A stretch of DNA of 64,000 nt from Gammaproteobacteria bacterium (GCA_021773275.1 JAJFKJ010000030.1:62001-126000), one strand, 5' to 3'. Shown: positions 51,773-60,182, counted from the first letter of the stretch. Program-made: numbers and translations. Notes: a model not told the origin generated them from the letters alone.

Positions 51773-52693
51773 ATGTCACGAAAAATACCCAAGCTACCCA
51801 AAGCTGTTGCGGCCTACATTGCAAAGCCACCCTTTGGCCCTGGCGTGATTTCCCGCACCACCTTGACGTCAAATGCGCAGTCTTACCGTGAACAAATGGC
51901 CGACCCTAATTCTTTGGTCAGAAAATCATTTCTTGCCGCTGCCTTTACCTATTACGTATTAAGAGAACTCGAGGAGCTTGTAATAGCACGCGAAATAGCA
52001 GGTCAGCAACAGGAGGCCCAGGAGTGGTCGGTGCTGTTGCGATTACTGATTTCTAAAATGCCTGACTCCATGCCCGCTAATGCTGGTATCGACCCAACAG
52101 ATGATACGCACGACTATGATCCTAGCAAAGAGGATGATGCAGGTACAGAGAGTGATGATGATGCTTTTGTTGAAAAACAAAAACTTCTACCTGAATACAT
52201 TGAACTGGTTTCTGCACTTGATGAGCAAGACGAGGAATATTTAAAAGAACTGGGTCTTAACAGTAAGCCGGATGAAAACATCAATGCATTACTCAACCAC
52301 GAGAAATCAGTAGAAGATGTTTTTATAAATCAGCCTGATAAGCTACTAGCGTTTAAGCAATTGTCTGAAAGAGTCATGAAACACTTAAATGAACACGAAC
52401 CTGAATTTGCTATTGCAGCAAACTACTTAGCGCCGGCAGCATTAGCAGCAGTAGTGTACTCTGTAGAAAATATAATGGATATCGCTGAGAGCACTATAGA
52501 AAAATTTGCACGGGCTTTGGAGAAAAAGGCTAAGCAGATCGCCAATATGGGTGATAAAGTGCAAGGATATTTTGAAAATGCATTGAGTGTGGATGGCAGT
52601 GCAGTACAAGATTATTTTGAAAAAACATTAAGTAAAACACAAATCCATGCAGAGCCTGAGCAACTAAAGCGCACTTTAGGGCCATCGCCATGA
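51773..52693 (+). CDS. Unknown acidic protein (306 aa)
   Basis: ATG at 51773 behind 'ccaggagg'. Acidic, with a strongly Asp/Glu-rich stretch near residues 105-130 ('DDTHDYDPSKEDDAGTESDD'), a hydrophobic helix near 222-237 ('NYLAPAALAAVVYSV'), and two similar C-terminal segments 'VQGYFENALS' and 'VQDYFEKTLS'. No family recognised. It overlaps the next gene by four bases, and a third unknown gene follows, so the three may form one unit. It lies just outside the presumed ICE end. Confidence 0.65.
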   Translation: MSRKIPKLPKAVAAYIAKPPFGPGVISRTTLTSNAQSYREQMADPNSLVRKSFLAAAFTYYVLRELEELVIAREIAGQQQEAQEWSVLLRLLISKMPDSMPANAGIDPTDDTHDYDPSKEDDAGTESDDDAFVEKQKLLPEYIELVSALDEQDEEYLKELGLNSKPDENINALLNHEKSVEDVFINQPDKLLAFKQLSERVMKHLNEHEPEFAIAANYLAPAALAAVVYSVENIMDIAESTIEKFARALEKKAKQIANMGDKVQGYFENALSVDGSAVQDYFEKTLSKTQIHAEPEQLKRTLGPSP

Positions 52694-53433
52694 CAACACC
52701 ATCAGAGAAAAATTTAACAAAAGAGCAGCGTTATCGCCTCGCTGAATATGCAACGCATTTAAATGCTGAGCAACCCAACGACCCAAGCAATGTTGCAGTA
52801 GTGCGTCTGATGCGTGCTTTTGTACTTGAAGCAAATGATAAAGATAATTCAAAAATACACGATGAAATTAAGCGTATGGGTGTCAGTATTAAAATGGAAC
52901 GCCGTTTGCGAGCAGCGCTTTCAGTATCTGCAGACCCAGAAGCCGGCTTTGCCAATATGCAGGGTTATAGTGAATATTTTCAAAAATACATTGATGCAGC
53001 TGCTGCAGCACGCGGTGTATCGTTTACAGAAATGCAACCGGAGGTGGACCGCATGATTGCTGAAAATCTCACGACAGTAATCTTTGATGAGCTTACGCAG
53101 CCGGATGCGGACACATTATCTTTGAACCAGCCAGAACAAGAGGCTGCAGAAGCGAAGGACTTAGGAGCTTTGCTTACGGCTAACCGCAAAAAAGATGATA
53201 CCTATGCCATGGCTGATGGCTTTAGAAGACATGTTGCAGTAGAAATCTTGAAGCGATTCGTAGGGCGCGGGGGTGATGAGCTAGTTCAAAATTTTGGTAG
53301 AGAATTCCTTATTGGGAAAATTTCAGAGATGTTCCCTTCTTACACTGCTAGCTTGGATGCAGAGAAGCTTGAGGAACTTAAAGAGAGAGTTTTGGCGGAA
53401 TTCACCTCTAGCATCAGTAGTGGGCCGAGATAA
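52690..53433 (+). CDS. Unknown protein (247 aa)
   Basis: ATGA overlap with the preceding gene implies coupled translation. Helical, soluble, without signal or recognised family. Contains 'KNLTKEQRYRLAEYATHLNA' at the start and 'YFQKYIDAAAAARGVSFTEM' midway. Function unknown; judged only as a partner of its upstream neighbour. Confidence 0.65.
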   Translation: MTTPSEKNLTKEQRYRLAEYATHLNAEQPNDPSNVAVVRLMRAFVLEANDKDNSKIHDEIKRMGVSIKMERRLRAALSVSADPEAGFANMQGYSEYFQKYIDAAAAARGVSFTEMQPEVDRMIAENLTTVIFDELTQPDADTLSLNQPEQEAAEAKDLGALLTANRKKDDTYAMADGFRRHVAVEILKRFVGRGGDELVQNFGREFLIGKISEMFPSYTASLDAEKLEELKERVLAEFTSSISSGPR

Positions 53434-53483
53434 AACTTATAAAAAACAATAGCTTAAGGTTTCTGGCTGCGGCTAAAATGTGT

Positions 53484-53489
53484 TATAAT
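53484..53489 (+). promoter_or_regulatory. Probable -10 box of the 178-aa gene
   Basis: Perfect TATAAT in context 'gtgttataatta', with a weak -35 (TTCTGG, 53461-53466) 17 bp upstream. Start would fall near 53496, giving a leader of about 25 bases. Confidence 0.45.
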
Positions 53490-53521
53490 TACAGTGTAAG
53501 CAGACAATTCTGAGGTAAATG

Positions 53522-54058
53522 ATGGTAGCACCCTACGACCCAACAAAAGGCGAAGCCTATAACAGTGCATTAGCATGGGCGCTGATCCAGCAAGCCTGGA
53601 AGCAGGTGATTGGGCCTGAGAAACAAGCACAAGAAGTCGCGGCTATGCAACATGGTCAAGCGGGGTACGATAGTGCGTTGATGAATAACCTAGGCTTACA
53701 AACCCAATTTGCTGGACGTATTGGTGCCGGTGTGGTATTTCCCAAGGTGGCCGATGACATGGCTGCAACATCGATGAAACGAAGTGGTGGTGGTTCTAAT
53801 GCTGATGAATTTTCAGCAGAAGTAGAAGAAAAATCGCAACAGCTGGGTATACCCGCTTCTGATCTGAAGCAACAAGTAGAAGAAAAAGTAGAGCGCGCTT
53901 TGCGCGGCGAAGATGCTGATATGTTCGTACAGGCTGGCCAAGAGCAGGAAAGAGAAACCTTGATGGACAAAGTCAGGGAAATTGCCAAGGATGTCTTTGG
54001 CGCTAATCGTAGGAGTGCTGGTATGGCTCCTGGCCGCAGCCCAGGTGGCGCAGGCTAA
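53522..54058 (+). CDS. Unknown protein (178 aa)
   Basis: Start set at the second of two adjacent ATGs (53522), which gives better spacing to 'gagg'. Helical, Gln/Ala/Glu-rich with a possible coiled coil (about 100-145, 'EVEEKSQQLGIPASDLKQQV') and a Gly/Pro/Arg-rich tail 'RRSAGMAPGRSPGGAG'. Not recognised. Has its own promoter-like sequence. Confidence 0.6.
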   Translation: MVAPYDPTKGEAYNSALAWALIQQAWKQVIGPEKQAQEVAAMQHGQAGYDSALMNNLGLQTQFAGRIGAGVVFPKVADDMAATSMKRSGGGSNADEFSAEVEEKSQQLGIPASDLKQQVEEKVERALRGEDADMFVQAGQEQERETLMDKVREIAKDVFGANRRSAGMAPGRSPGGAG

Positions 54059-54172
54059 AATCCTTAAAACTCCCGCAAATTGTTAGATTTCCCCCTATCT
54101 GCTGCTATATTTAGGGTGCGGTAATACGAAGCAGTATTGTGAGTTTACTAAATAATTTAAAGGGAGCCTAAC

Positions 54173-54367
54173 ATGGACAAAGCTTTGATCGATAAAGTTG
54201 TATTAATTCTGATTATTATTGGTGGTTTAAACTGGGGTTTAATTGGTATCATCAACCTAAACCTTGTAGACTTAATTTTTGGTTTTGCACCAGTGCTTGC
54301 TAAAGTTATCTACATTGTTGTTGGTGTTGCATCTATCTATGCCATCAAAATGTTGATGAAGAAATAG
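54173..54367 (+). CDS. DUF378 family membrane protein
   Basis: 64 residues, nearly all in two membrane helices. 'IIIGGLNWGLIGI' in the first helix is the DUF378 signature (GGLNWGL), and 'VLAKVIYIVVGVASIYAI' the second. Small inner-membrane protein of unknown role, common in many bacteria. 'aaagggagcc' precedes the ATG; a strong terminator follows. Confidence 0.88.
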   Translation: MDKALIDKVVLILIIIGGLNWGLIGIINLNLVDLIFGFAPVLAKVIYIVVGVASIYAIKMLMKK

Positions 54368-54385
54368 TTTAAAACTTATTTCGAT

Positions 54386-54419
54386 AAAAAACCCTGTAAT
54401 GTTTGTTACGGGGTTTTTT
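54386..54419. terminator. Bidirectional rho-independent terminator
   Basis: AAAAAACCCTGTAA, six-base loop, TTACGGGGTTTTTT: a stem flanked by A and T runs, able to end both the DUF378 transcript and the convergent ychF transcript. Confidence 0.85.
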
Positions 54420-54424
54420 ATGCT

Positions 54425-55516
54425 TTAAACATTAAACCTAAAATGGAAGATATCACCATCTTGGGTGACATAATCTTTGCCTTCTAAGCGCCAGCGCCCA
54501 GCTTCTTTTGCACCGGATTCGCCATTGTATTGTACAAAGTCGTTATAGCTAACAGCTTCGGCGCGGATAAAGCCCTTTTCAAAGTCTGTGTGAATTTCGC
54601 CTGCGGCTTGTGGTGCCGTAGCGCCAACATGCGTGGTCCAGGCGCGCACTTCTTTTTCACCAACAGTGAAGAAGGTTTGTAAATGCAGCAGGCGATACCC
54701 TGCGTGAATAACACGATCTAAGCCGGGCTCTTCTAGGCCAAGCTCATCAAGAAAAACTTGTTTGTCTTCATCAGGGAGTTCCGCAATTTCACTTTCGATA
54801 GCCGCACATACCGGTACAACTTCGGCGCCTTCGTTTTTGGCAAATTCTTGCACTTTGCTAAGAAATGGATTGTCTGTGAAGCCGTCTTCAGCAACATTCG
54901 CGATGTATAAAATAGGTTTTGCGGTAATTAAATTTAGCTGTGTAAAAAATATTTTTTCATCATCATTGATTTTAAAACTACGAGCAGGTTTTTCTGCATC
55001 AAAATGTGTTTGTAAACGCTCAAGCATGGCAAGTTCTGTGCGCGCCGCTTTGTCGCCACTTTTTGCTGTTTTTTGTACGCGGCTGGTGCGTTTTGTGACC
55101 GATTCTAAATCAGCTAGTAATAGTTCAAGGTTGATAACCTCAATGTCATTGATCGGATCGATAGTGCCAGATACATGGGTGATATCATCGTCTTCGAAAC
55201 ACCGCACCACTTGAGCAATCGCATCAGTTTCACGAATATGTGCTAAAAATTTATTGCCTAAACCTTCACCTTCAGCAGCACCTTTAACCAGGCCTGCGAT
55301 ATCAACAAACTGTATGGTGGTCGGGATCACTTTTTGTGGTTTGGCAATACCCGCTAAAGTATCGAGGCGTTTATCAGGTACCGGTACCATCCCTGTATTG
55401 GGTTCAATGGTACAAAAAGGGTAGTTCGACGCTTCAATACCTGCCTGCGTTAATGCATTAAATAGCGTAGATTTGCCTACATTTGGCAGGCCAACAATAC
55501 CACATTTAAATCCCAT
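54425..55516 (-). CDS. ychF: YchF, redox-regulated ribosome-associated ATPase
   Basis: 363 residues, the usual length. P-loop '[14 protein letters not shown]' at the N-terminus, '[20 protein letters not shown]' switch region, and 'NVAE' in place of the GTPase NKxD, which gives this Obg-family protein its ATP preference. C-terminal TGS domain ('[18 protein letters not shown]'). It sits downstream of pth in many gammaproteobacteria; here about 2 kb with two extra genes intervene. Confidence 0.97.
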   Translation of the reverse strand: MGFKCGIVGLPNVGKSTLFNALTQAGIEASNYPFCTIEPNTGMVPVPDKRLDTLAGIAKPQKVIPTTIQFVDIAGLVKGAAEGEGLGNKFLAHIRETDAIAQVVRCFEDDDITHVSGTIDPINDIEVINLELLLADLESVTKRTSRVQKTAKSGDKAARTELAMLERLQTHFDAEKPARSFKINDDEKIFFTQLNLITAKPILYIANVAEDGFTDNPFLSKVQEFAKNEGAEVVPVCAAIESEIAELPDEDKQVFLDELGLEEPGLDRVIHAGYRLLHLQTFFTVGEKEVRAWTTHVGATAPQAAGEIHTDFEKGFIRAEAVSYNDFVQYNGESGAKEAGRWRLEGKDYVTQDGDIFHFRFNV

Positions 55517-55617
55517 AGCAATCTCCTAATTCATTAGGTATGTATTATACAACAAAATGCGCTTTACTTATTACTTTAAAGGTGTAAAATTCCCCACAAC
55601 TTAAACAGGAGTTACAA

Positions 55618-55674
55618 ATGGACGAACCGTCGAGTAGACAATCTATCAATCCCTTGGAGCGCTTTACCGCTTAA
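55618..55674 (+). CDS. Possible 18-aa leader peptide
   Basis: ATG preceded by 'aacaggagttacaa', an excellent ribosome site. Encodes MDEPSSRQSINPLERFTA then stop. It is followed at once by a GCCTCC...GGAGGC hairpin that covers the next ribosome site. Too short to prove as a gene. Confidence 0.35.
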   Translation: MDEPSSRQSINPLERFTA

Positions 55675-55689
55675 TCTCTTGTTTTATAG

Positions 55690-55717
55690 AGCCTCCATAA
55701 TATAAATAATAGGAGGC
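55690..55717 (+). promoter_or_regulatory. Hairpin sequestering a Shine-Dalgarno site
   Basis: GCCTCC pairs with GGAGGC across about 16 AT-rich bases; the GGAGG is the ribosome site for the 34-codon ORF at 55722. Layout resembles translation attenuation behind a leader peptide. Confidence 0.45.
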
Positions 55718-55721
55718 TGTT

Positions 55722-55826
55722 ATGCACACCATACGCCTTAATTACGAGCATTTATTGCTAATACAAACTCTGAAAATAATCGATGAACCTCCTAGTAGGT
55801 TCGCAGTTTGCGCCATGCTGCGTTAA
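55722..55826 (+). CDS. Possible 34-aa peptide
   Basis: ATG five bases after 'ggagg'. Reads MHTIRLNYEHLLLIQTLK and continues to a stop at 55824. It overlaps a strongly folded region, so it could be a chance ORF in a repeat element. Confidence 0.25.
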   Translation: MHTIRLNYEHLLLIQTLKIIDEPPSRFAVCAMLR

Positions 55827-55920
55827 AAGCTGGTCTCGAGAATGCTCATTTACGTGAGTAAACTACGCTTCTCTCGCCAGATTTTGCCTTGCCTCGCACA
55901 AACTGCGCAAAAATCTGAAA
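55790..55920. repeat. Multi-hairpin structured intergenic element
   Basis: Nested inverted repeats: ACCTCCTAGTAGGT, TTTAC-GTGA-GTAAA (55849-55862), CGCAGTTTG (55802-55810) with CAAACTGCG (55899-55907), and CAGATTTTGC (55878-55887) with GCAAAAATCTG (55907-55917). Looks like a REP/MITE-type repeat or a structured RNA. Part of the 456-bp gap between ychF and the next gene. Confidence 0.6.
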
Positions 55921-55942
55921 TTACTTTAACGTTTATTTTATT

Positions 55943-55960
55943 CAACAACGAAAGTTGTTG
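55943..55960 (+). promoter_or_regulatory. GAAA-tetraloop hairpin before ribosome site
   Basis: CAACAAC-GAAA-GTTGTTG, a perfect 7-bp stem with a GNRA loop, two bases ahead of GGAGGTG and the ATG at 55973. May stabilise the mRNA 5' end. Confidence 0.6.
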
Positions 55961-55972
55961 CGGAGGTGTATT

Positions 55973-56584
55973 ATGTTGTTTTTTAAACCTGAAATTAAAG
56001 CGAACCCAGGTATGGTTGAAGCAGAGTGGGCAAAGGATCTTATGTGCCAGGTGCAGAAGTATGAACAAGAAAGAAATAATGATCTCTTTAACTTTTCTAA
56101 GCGAGGGAAAGGTCAGCTGATCGATGAGCTTGTGCAGGCTTTACGTAACAAGAGTGGACAAGATCTAGTAGATTCGTTATTTACGTTGATAGAAAGGGAT
56201 ATTTACCTGGATGTGTATGGTTGCTTCCCTGAAAATGGTGCTCCGCACAAAAGTCGGAGTGCCATGATTGATTGGAATTGGAGTATGCCACCAGGAAGTA
56301 ATTTTCGTAGAATGGTTTTCCGGCTATTGGATAAGCTTTACCAGGATTATGATGACTTTAATAGTGAAGTGATGCAAGGATTAAAGAAGTTTGAGGCACA
56401 CATGGATCAGGAATATCCTGATCGCAGGCAACCTTATAGACATTCTGGCACAGAGCATTTTGTGATGAACAGGTTGAGCGACCATGTGCTTTATTTTGGA
56501 AACTATGGTACCGAGTGCTGTTTTTCTTGCCTACGCTCCAGCAAAGCTGGTCAGAGTGTAAAAATGTCGGTATTTTGTTCTTAA
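55973..56584 (+). CDS. Unknown protein, paralogue 1 (203 aa)
   Basis: ATG at 55973 behind 'ggaggtg'; an in-frame start at 55955 lies in the hairpin. Begins 'MLFFKPEIKANP', shared with the second paralogue at 56906. Soluble and charged, with a Cys pair near the end ('TECCFSC'). No family recognised. The stop codon lies inside a 45-bp copy of the pth 3' end, so the last codons come from the junction. Confidence 0.65.
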   Translation: MLFFKPEIKANPGMVEAEWAKDLMCQVQKYEQERNNDLFNFSKRGKGQLIDELVQALRNKSGQDLVDSLFTLIERDIYLDVYGCFPENGAPHKSRSAMIDWNWSMPPGSNFRRMVFRLLDKLYQDYDDFNSEVMQGLKKFEAHMDQEYPDRRQPYRHSGTEHFVMNRLSDHVLYFGNYGTECCFSCLRSSKAGQSVKMSVFCS

Positions 56585-56625
56585 CTATGCAATGCTTTCA
56601 TTGCAGCCTGTATGTCGTCGCTCAT
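56581..56625. repeat. 45-bp direct repeat of pth 3' end, copy 1
   Basis: Identical in 44 of 45 bases to 57484-57528, the true 3' end of pth (last codons NDDIQAAMKALHS on the minus strand). The two copies bracket 858 bp with the second paralogue. Confidence 0.92.
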
Positions 56626-56905
56626 ACTACAAATTTTTATGACCCCACCCCTCTCTAACGTTCAGGGCTCTGAGGGCAGGTTTAATCCTGATATCTGAGC
56701 CCAGAGCGTTAGCCGATGGGTACGATGCAAGATAGTTTCACTGCAACCGCTTACTGGCGTGCGCGGCTCCCGTATCAGTTCAGTGCAAGTATCAGAAATT
56801 ATGCAACAAAGGCATTAATAATAGGGATATTATACAGCAAAAACAGCTTGATTTATAAGAAAAAGGTGGTAAGATGACTAATACCATTTATTAAAGAGGT
56901 GTAGT
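56585..56905. other. 321-bp gap between the two paralogues
   Basis: Contains the pth-tail copy, an imperfect 16-bp inverted repeat (56655-56670 with 56697-56712, starting CTAACG and ending CGTTAG), and an AT-rich promoter-like tract at 56820-56900. No gene seen. Confidence 0.55.
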
Positions 56906-57487
56906 ATGTTGTTTTTTAAACCGGCGATTAAAGCTAATCCAGATGCAGTTAATGAATTTTGGAAAAAATCTCTTTTGGAAAAAGTGCAAAGCTATGAACA
57001 AAGAAGAAATGATGCTTGGCTTACATTGCCAAAAGCCAGAAAAAATTTGCGTATTAATAGTCTTGTTCAATTGGTGATATCAAGCGAGCAGCCTGCAGAT
57101 ATAGTGCTATCGCTATTTGAGCTAATGATGCAGGATATTCAACAGGAATTAGGCTCTGATGGTTGGGGTAGCGCTACTATAGCAGGTGGCAATATCCGTA
57201 AGCTGATCGGTGAAATACTCGTTGAACTGCACAATAATTGCGGATCTGATTGCACCGAGGTAGTACAAAGCGCTTATGAGCAGTTTAAAACAGATTTTGC
57301 GGCAGTATATCCAGATTCCGATTGTAAAGCGCGCAGTACAGGTGGTAGACATGCTCACATGGTTTACACACATGCATATATTGCAAGATCGGCGCATCGC
57401 ATAGCACTAGCAGATTTGCATAATACGATATATTCACGGGATGTTGAAGCTGTAGGGCCGGAAACGAGTAATAGACTTGTAAATTAA
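56906..57487 (+). CDS. Unknown protein, paralogue 2 (193 aa)
   Basis: ATG after 'aaagaggtg'. N-terminus 'MLFFKPAIKANPDAVNEFW' is closely related to paralogue 1, with the shared 'K-x-x-YEQ-R-x-ND' motif, while the rest has drifted to roughly one third identity. Overlaps the convergent pth stop by four bases. Family unknown. Presence of two divergent copies at one site, bounded by pth repeats, suggests insertion or segment duplication at pth. Confidence 0.65.
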   Translation: MLFFKPAIKANPDAVNEFWKKSLLEKVQSYEQRRNDAWLTLPKARKNLRINSLVQLVISSEQPADIVLSLFELMMQDIQQELGSDGWGSATIAGGNIRKLIGEILVELHNNCGSDCTEVVQSAYEQFKTDFAAVYPDSDCKARSTGGRHAHMVYTHAYIARSAHRIALADLHNTIYSRDVEAVGPETSNRLVN

Positions 57488-57528
57488 CTATGCAATGCTT
57501 TCATTGCAGCCTGTATGTCGTCGTTCAT
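57484..57528. repeat. 45-bp direct repeat, copy 2 (native pth 3' end)
   Basis: Genuine pth terminal codons; partner of 56581-56625. Confidence 0.92.
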
Positions 57529-58053
57529 GACAGTGGGCATGACTTGTAATGCGGCAATGATTGCATCATCAATTTGTTTCTTTTCATCTGATTTTGGTTT
57601 TTTCAATACATAATCGACAACATCATCTTTGTTGCCCGGGTGGCCAACGCCGATACGCAAACGATGAAAGTTCGGTGTACCTAAGGCTTGAATGATATGC
57701 CGCAAACCATTGTGGCCACCATGGCCGCCGCCCAGTTTTAATTTAACGGTACCGGGGGGCAAGTCAATTTCATCGTGTGCTACTAAAATATTTTCAGGCG
57801 TGATTTTATAAAATTTTGCAACGGCAGCAACGGCTTTGCCAGAATCATTCATGTACGTGGTCGGCACCATGATGCGTACGGGTTGATCATGTAGAGAAGT
57901 TTGCGCAATATTGGCAAAAAATTTGCTTTCAAGTGAAAGATTGTCGGGCGTGTCACGCAGGAGTTGCTCGATAAACCATTCGCCGGCATTGTGACGCGTG
58001 GGATAGTATTTATCCCCCGGATTAGCAAGGCCGACAATCAGTTGTATGGGCAT
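57484..58053 (-). CDS. pth: Peptidyl-tRNA hydrolase
   Basis: 189 residues, normal length. 'LIVGLANPGDKYYPTRHNAG' holds the conserved Asn and catalytic His; 'VAHDEIDLPPG' the Asp; 'KLGGGHGGHNGLR' the glycine-rich loop. It recycles peptidyl-tRNAs released from ribosomes. Follows rplY on the same strand as in other gammaproteobacteria. Its 3' end appears as a duplicated site for the paralogue insertion. Confidence 0.97.
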   Translation of the reverse strand: MPIQLIVGLANPGDKYYPTRHNAGEWFIEQLLRDTPDNLSLESKFFANIAQTSLHDQPVRIMVPTTYMNDSGKAVAAVAKFYKITPENILVAHDEIDLPPGTVKLKLGGGHGGHNGLRHIIQALGTPNFHRLRIGVGHPGNKDDVVDYVLKKPKSDEKKQIDDAIIAALQVMPTVMNDDIQAAMKALHS

Positions 58054-58071
58054 ACGATAGTCCTATGATTC

Positions 58072-58207
58072 GCCCCCTTCTTTGAAGGGGGCAGGCACAT
58101 GAGCCTAACAGGCGAATGTGACGGGGGTTTTTAGGCATGCAGAAAACCCCCGCGTAAGCTGCGCTTTCGCTGCCCCCTTTAAAAAAGGGGGCAAGCGCGG
58201 AATAATG
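58072..58207. repeat. Cluster of four hairpins between pth and rplY
   Basis: GCCCCCTTC-TTT-GAAGGGGGC (58072-58092); CGGGGGTTTT with AAAACCCCCG (58122-58131 and 58143-58152); TGCCCCCTTT-AAA-AAAGGGGGCA (58171-58193); and AGCGCGGAATAAT-G-ATTATTCCGCGCT (58194-58220), which overlaps the last codons of rplY. The G/C-tract arms resemble dispersed intergenic repeats; the last one can act as the rplY terminator or mRNA stabiliser. Confidence 0.8.
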
Positions 58208-58208
58208 A

Positions 58209-58919
58209 TTATTCCGCGCTGTCTGGTTTATCTTCACCTTCCGCAGCAGCTTCGCCTTCGGCTGGCGCTTCACCACTTTCAGCAGCAGCGCTCGCAGCAG
58301 CTTCTGCTTCAGCAGCATCGGCTTCAAGATCTTCTTTGCTTTCTTTCACTTCGTGCACAGAAATTACAGCTGTATCGTGATCGCCTTCTTGTTCAAGGGC
58401 AACAATCTTCACACCTTCAGGTAATTTGATTTCTGATAGGTGAACAACGCCGTCCATTTCAAGTTTAGATACATCAATATCAATGTATTCGGGTAGATCT
58501 TTAGGCATACATACAATTTCAACACTTGTCATAGCGTGTATAATTTTACCGCCGGCTTTGACGCCTGGGCATGCTTCTTCGCCTAGGAAGTGCAAAGGCA
58601 CATTCATAGTAAGCGCTTCGCCTGCTTTAACACGTAAAAAGTCTGCGTGTAAAAGACGTGGTTTAAACGGATGGCGATGCAAGTCTTTTAAAACCACATC
58701 TTCTTTTTTGCCATCAATCTTTAAGGCTAGAATATGTGAATAAAACGCCTCTTTTTTAAGGTGTGTCATCATTTCATTATGATCTAATGTTACAGCTGCT
58801 GCTTCTTTACCCGCACCGTATACAATTGCAGGCACTTGACCAGCACGACGTAGGCGGCGGCTCGCTCCCCTTCCTACATCAGCACGCGCTTGTGCCTGAA
58901 TTTCAAATAGTTTACTCAT
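58209..58919 (-). CDS. rplY: 50S ribosomal protein L25 (CTC form)
   Basis: 236 residues: L25 domain ('ADVGRGASRRLRRAGQVPAIVYG', 'DLHRHPFKPRLLHADFLRV') and the C-terminal TL5/CTC extension, then a long Glu/Ala-rich acidic tail (about 195-236). Binds 5S rRNA. The acidic tail is longer than usual. Order prs-rplY-pth is conserved. Confidence 0.96.
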   Translation of the reverse strand: MSKLFEIQAQARADVGRGASRRLRRAGQVPAIVYGAGKEAAAVTLDHNEMMTHLKKEAFYSHILALKIDGKKEDVVLKDLHRHPFKPRLLHADFLRVKAGEALTMNVPLHFLGEEACPGVKAGGKIIHAMTSVEIVCMPKDLPEYIDIDVSKLEMDGVVHLSEIKLPEGVKIVALEQEGDHDTAVISVHEVKESKEDLEADAAEAEAAASAAAESGEAPAEGEAAAEGEDKPDSAE

Positions 58920-58978
58920 TGTTTATTTCCTCAGTTTCATTAAAAGCAGAAAACTTCCGCGACCAGAAGTTTTCCTGT

Positions 58979-59935
58979 TTATTCCGGGAAGAGACTACTT
59001 AAAGACTCTGCACCGTAAATTCTGCGAATACTTTCAGCCAATAGCTCAACCAAGCTAATTTGGCGAATCTTGTTACAGCCACTGGCTGCATCGCTTAGCA
59101 TAATAGTATCGGTAACTACTAGCTCATCCAATACAGATTGGCTGATGTTATCCACCGCAGGCCCTGATAACACTGGGTGTGTGCAATAAGCTATGACCTT
59201 TTTAGCGCCATTATCTTTCAGCGCTTGGGCCGCTTTGCACAGGGTACCAGCAGTATCCACCATATCGTCGACTATTATACAGGATTTTCCACTAACATCA
59301 CCAATAATGTTCATCACCTGACTCTCGTTCGCGCGTTGGCGACGTTTATCGATGATGGCAAGGTCTGCATCGTCGAGGCGTTTAGCGATGGCTCGGGCTC
59401 GCACAACACCACCAACATCAGGAGAGACTACAATTCGGTCTTCCTTGCCATTGGCATGCAGGTCGGCCAACAGGGCAGGTGAGGCATAAACGTTATCTAC
59501 GGGCATCGAGAAAAAGCCCTGGATCTGGTCTGCATGTAAATCAACGGTGACTAAGCGGGAGACCCCTACAGAGGCCAGCATATCAGCTACAACCTTAGCG
59601 GTGATAGGTACACGTGCTGAGCGTACCCGGCGATCTTGTCGCGCATAGCCAAAATAGGGCACCACAGCAGTGATGCTTTTGGCAGAGGCTCGGCGCAGGG
59701 CATCAGCCATGACGACCAGCTCCATTAAATGGTCATTAGCAGGTGAGCAAGTAGGTTGGACAATATAGACATTCTGGCCACGCACATTTTCAAGAATTTC
59801 GACTTGAATCTCACCATCGCTGAAGCGGCCAACATTGGCCTTACCTAGGTGTACATCCAGATGCTTAGCAATAGCTTGTGCCAAAGGTGGGTTGGCATTG
59901 CCAGTAAAGATCATCATTTGTTTGTTTTGAGACAC
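58979..59935 (-). CDS. prs: Ribose-phosphate pyrophosphokinase
   Basis: 318 residues from GTG at 59935 (or ATG at 59917); the longer open frame to 60238 runs through tRNA-Gln and the inverted repeat and is not coding. '[19 protein letters not shown]', '[11 protein letters not shown]' (metal/ribose-5-phosphate site) and the PRPP loop '[11 protein letters not shown]' are intact. Makes PRPP from ribose-5-phosphate and ATP for nucleotide, His and Trp synthesis. Downstream of tRNA-Gln as in E. coli relatives. Confidence 0.97.
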   Translation of the reverse strand: MSQNKQMMIFTGNANPPLAQAIAKHLDVHLGKANVGRFSDGEIQVEILENVRGQNVYIVQPTCSPANDHLMELVVMADALRRASAKSITAVVPYFGYARQDRRVRSARVPITAKVVADMLASVGVSRLVTVDLHADQIQGFFSMPVDNVYASPALLADLHANGKEDRIVVSPDVGGVVRARAIAKRLDDADLAIIDKRRQRANESQVMNIIGDVSGKSCIIVDDMVDTAGTLCKAAQALKDNGAKKVIAYCTHPVLSGPAVDNISQSVLDELVVTDTIMLSDAASGCNKIRQISLVELLAESIRRIYGAESLSSLFPE

Positions 59936-59961
59936 GGTATTACCTTGTTGCTGCAGAAATT

Positions 59962-60036
59962 TGGCTGGGGCGCCAGGATTCGAACCTGGGAATGCGGAGA
60001 TCAAAACCCCGTGCCTTACCACTTGGCGACGCCCCA
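59962..60036 (-). tRNA. tRNA-Gln (TTG)
   Basis: Minus-strand cloverleaf: acceptor TGGGGCG/CGCCCCA, anticodon stem CGGGG/CTCCG with loop TTTTGAT (anticodon TTG), T arm GGTTCGAATCC, encoded CCA. The U1-A72 pair is a Gln identity feature. Lies between ispE and prs, its common gammaproteobacterial location. Confidence 0.93.
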
Positions 60037-60037
60037 A

Positions 60038-60180
60038 AATATTACTGTCAACTCTATCTGAGCTAGGCCCCTCGGGGCTGCTTTCTGCGCTCCGATGCTC
60101 GAGTACCCTTATGTACACTGTGCTTCGGTGCTCAAAACTCAACCCCGAGGGGCCTAGCTCAGCGAATTGACAGTAATATT
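60038..60180. repeat. 143-bp palindromic element next to tRNA-Gln
   Basis: Outer arms AATATTACTGTCAA (60038-60051) and its exact complement (60167-60180); inner 20-bp arms at 60058-60077 and 60143-60162 are also exact complements. About 65 bp lie in the middle, with further short stems. It fills the whole gap between tRNA-Gln and ispE and looks like a miniature inverted-repeat element or a long RNA hairpin. Confidence 0.9.
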
Positions 60181-60182
60181 TC

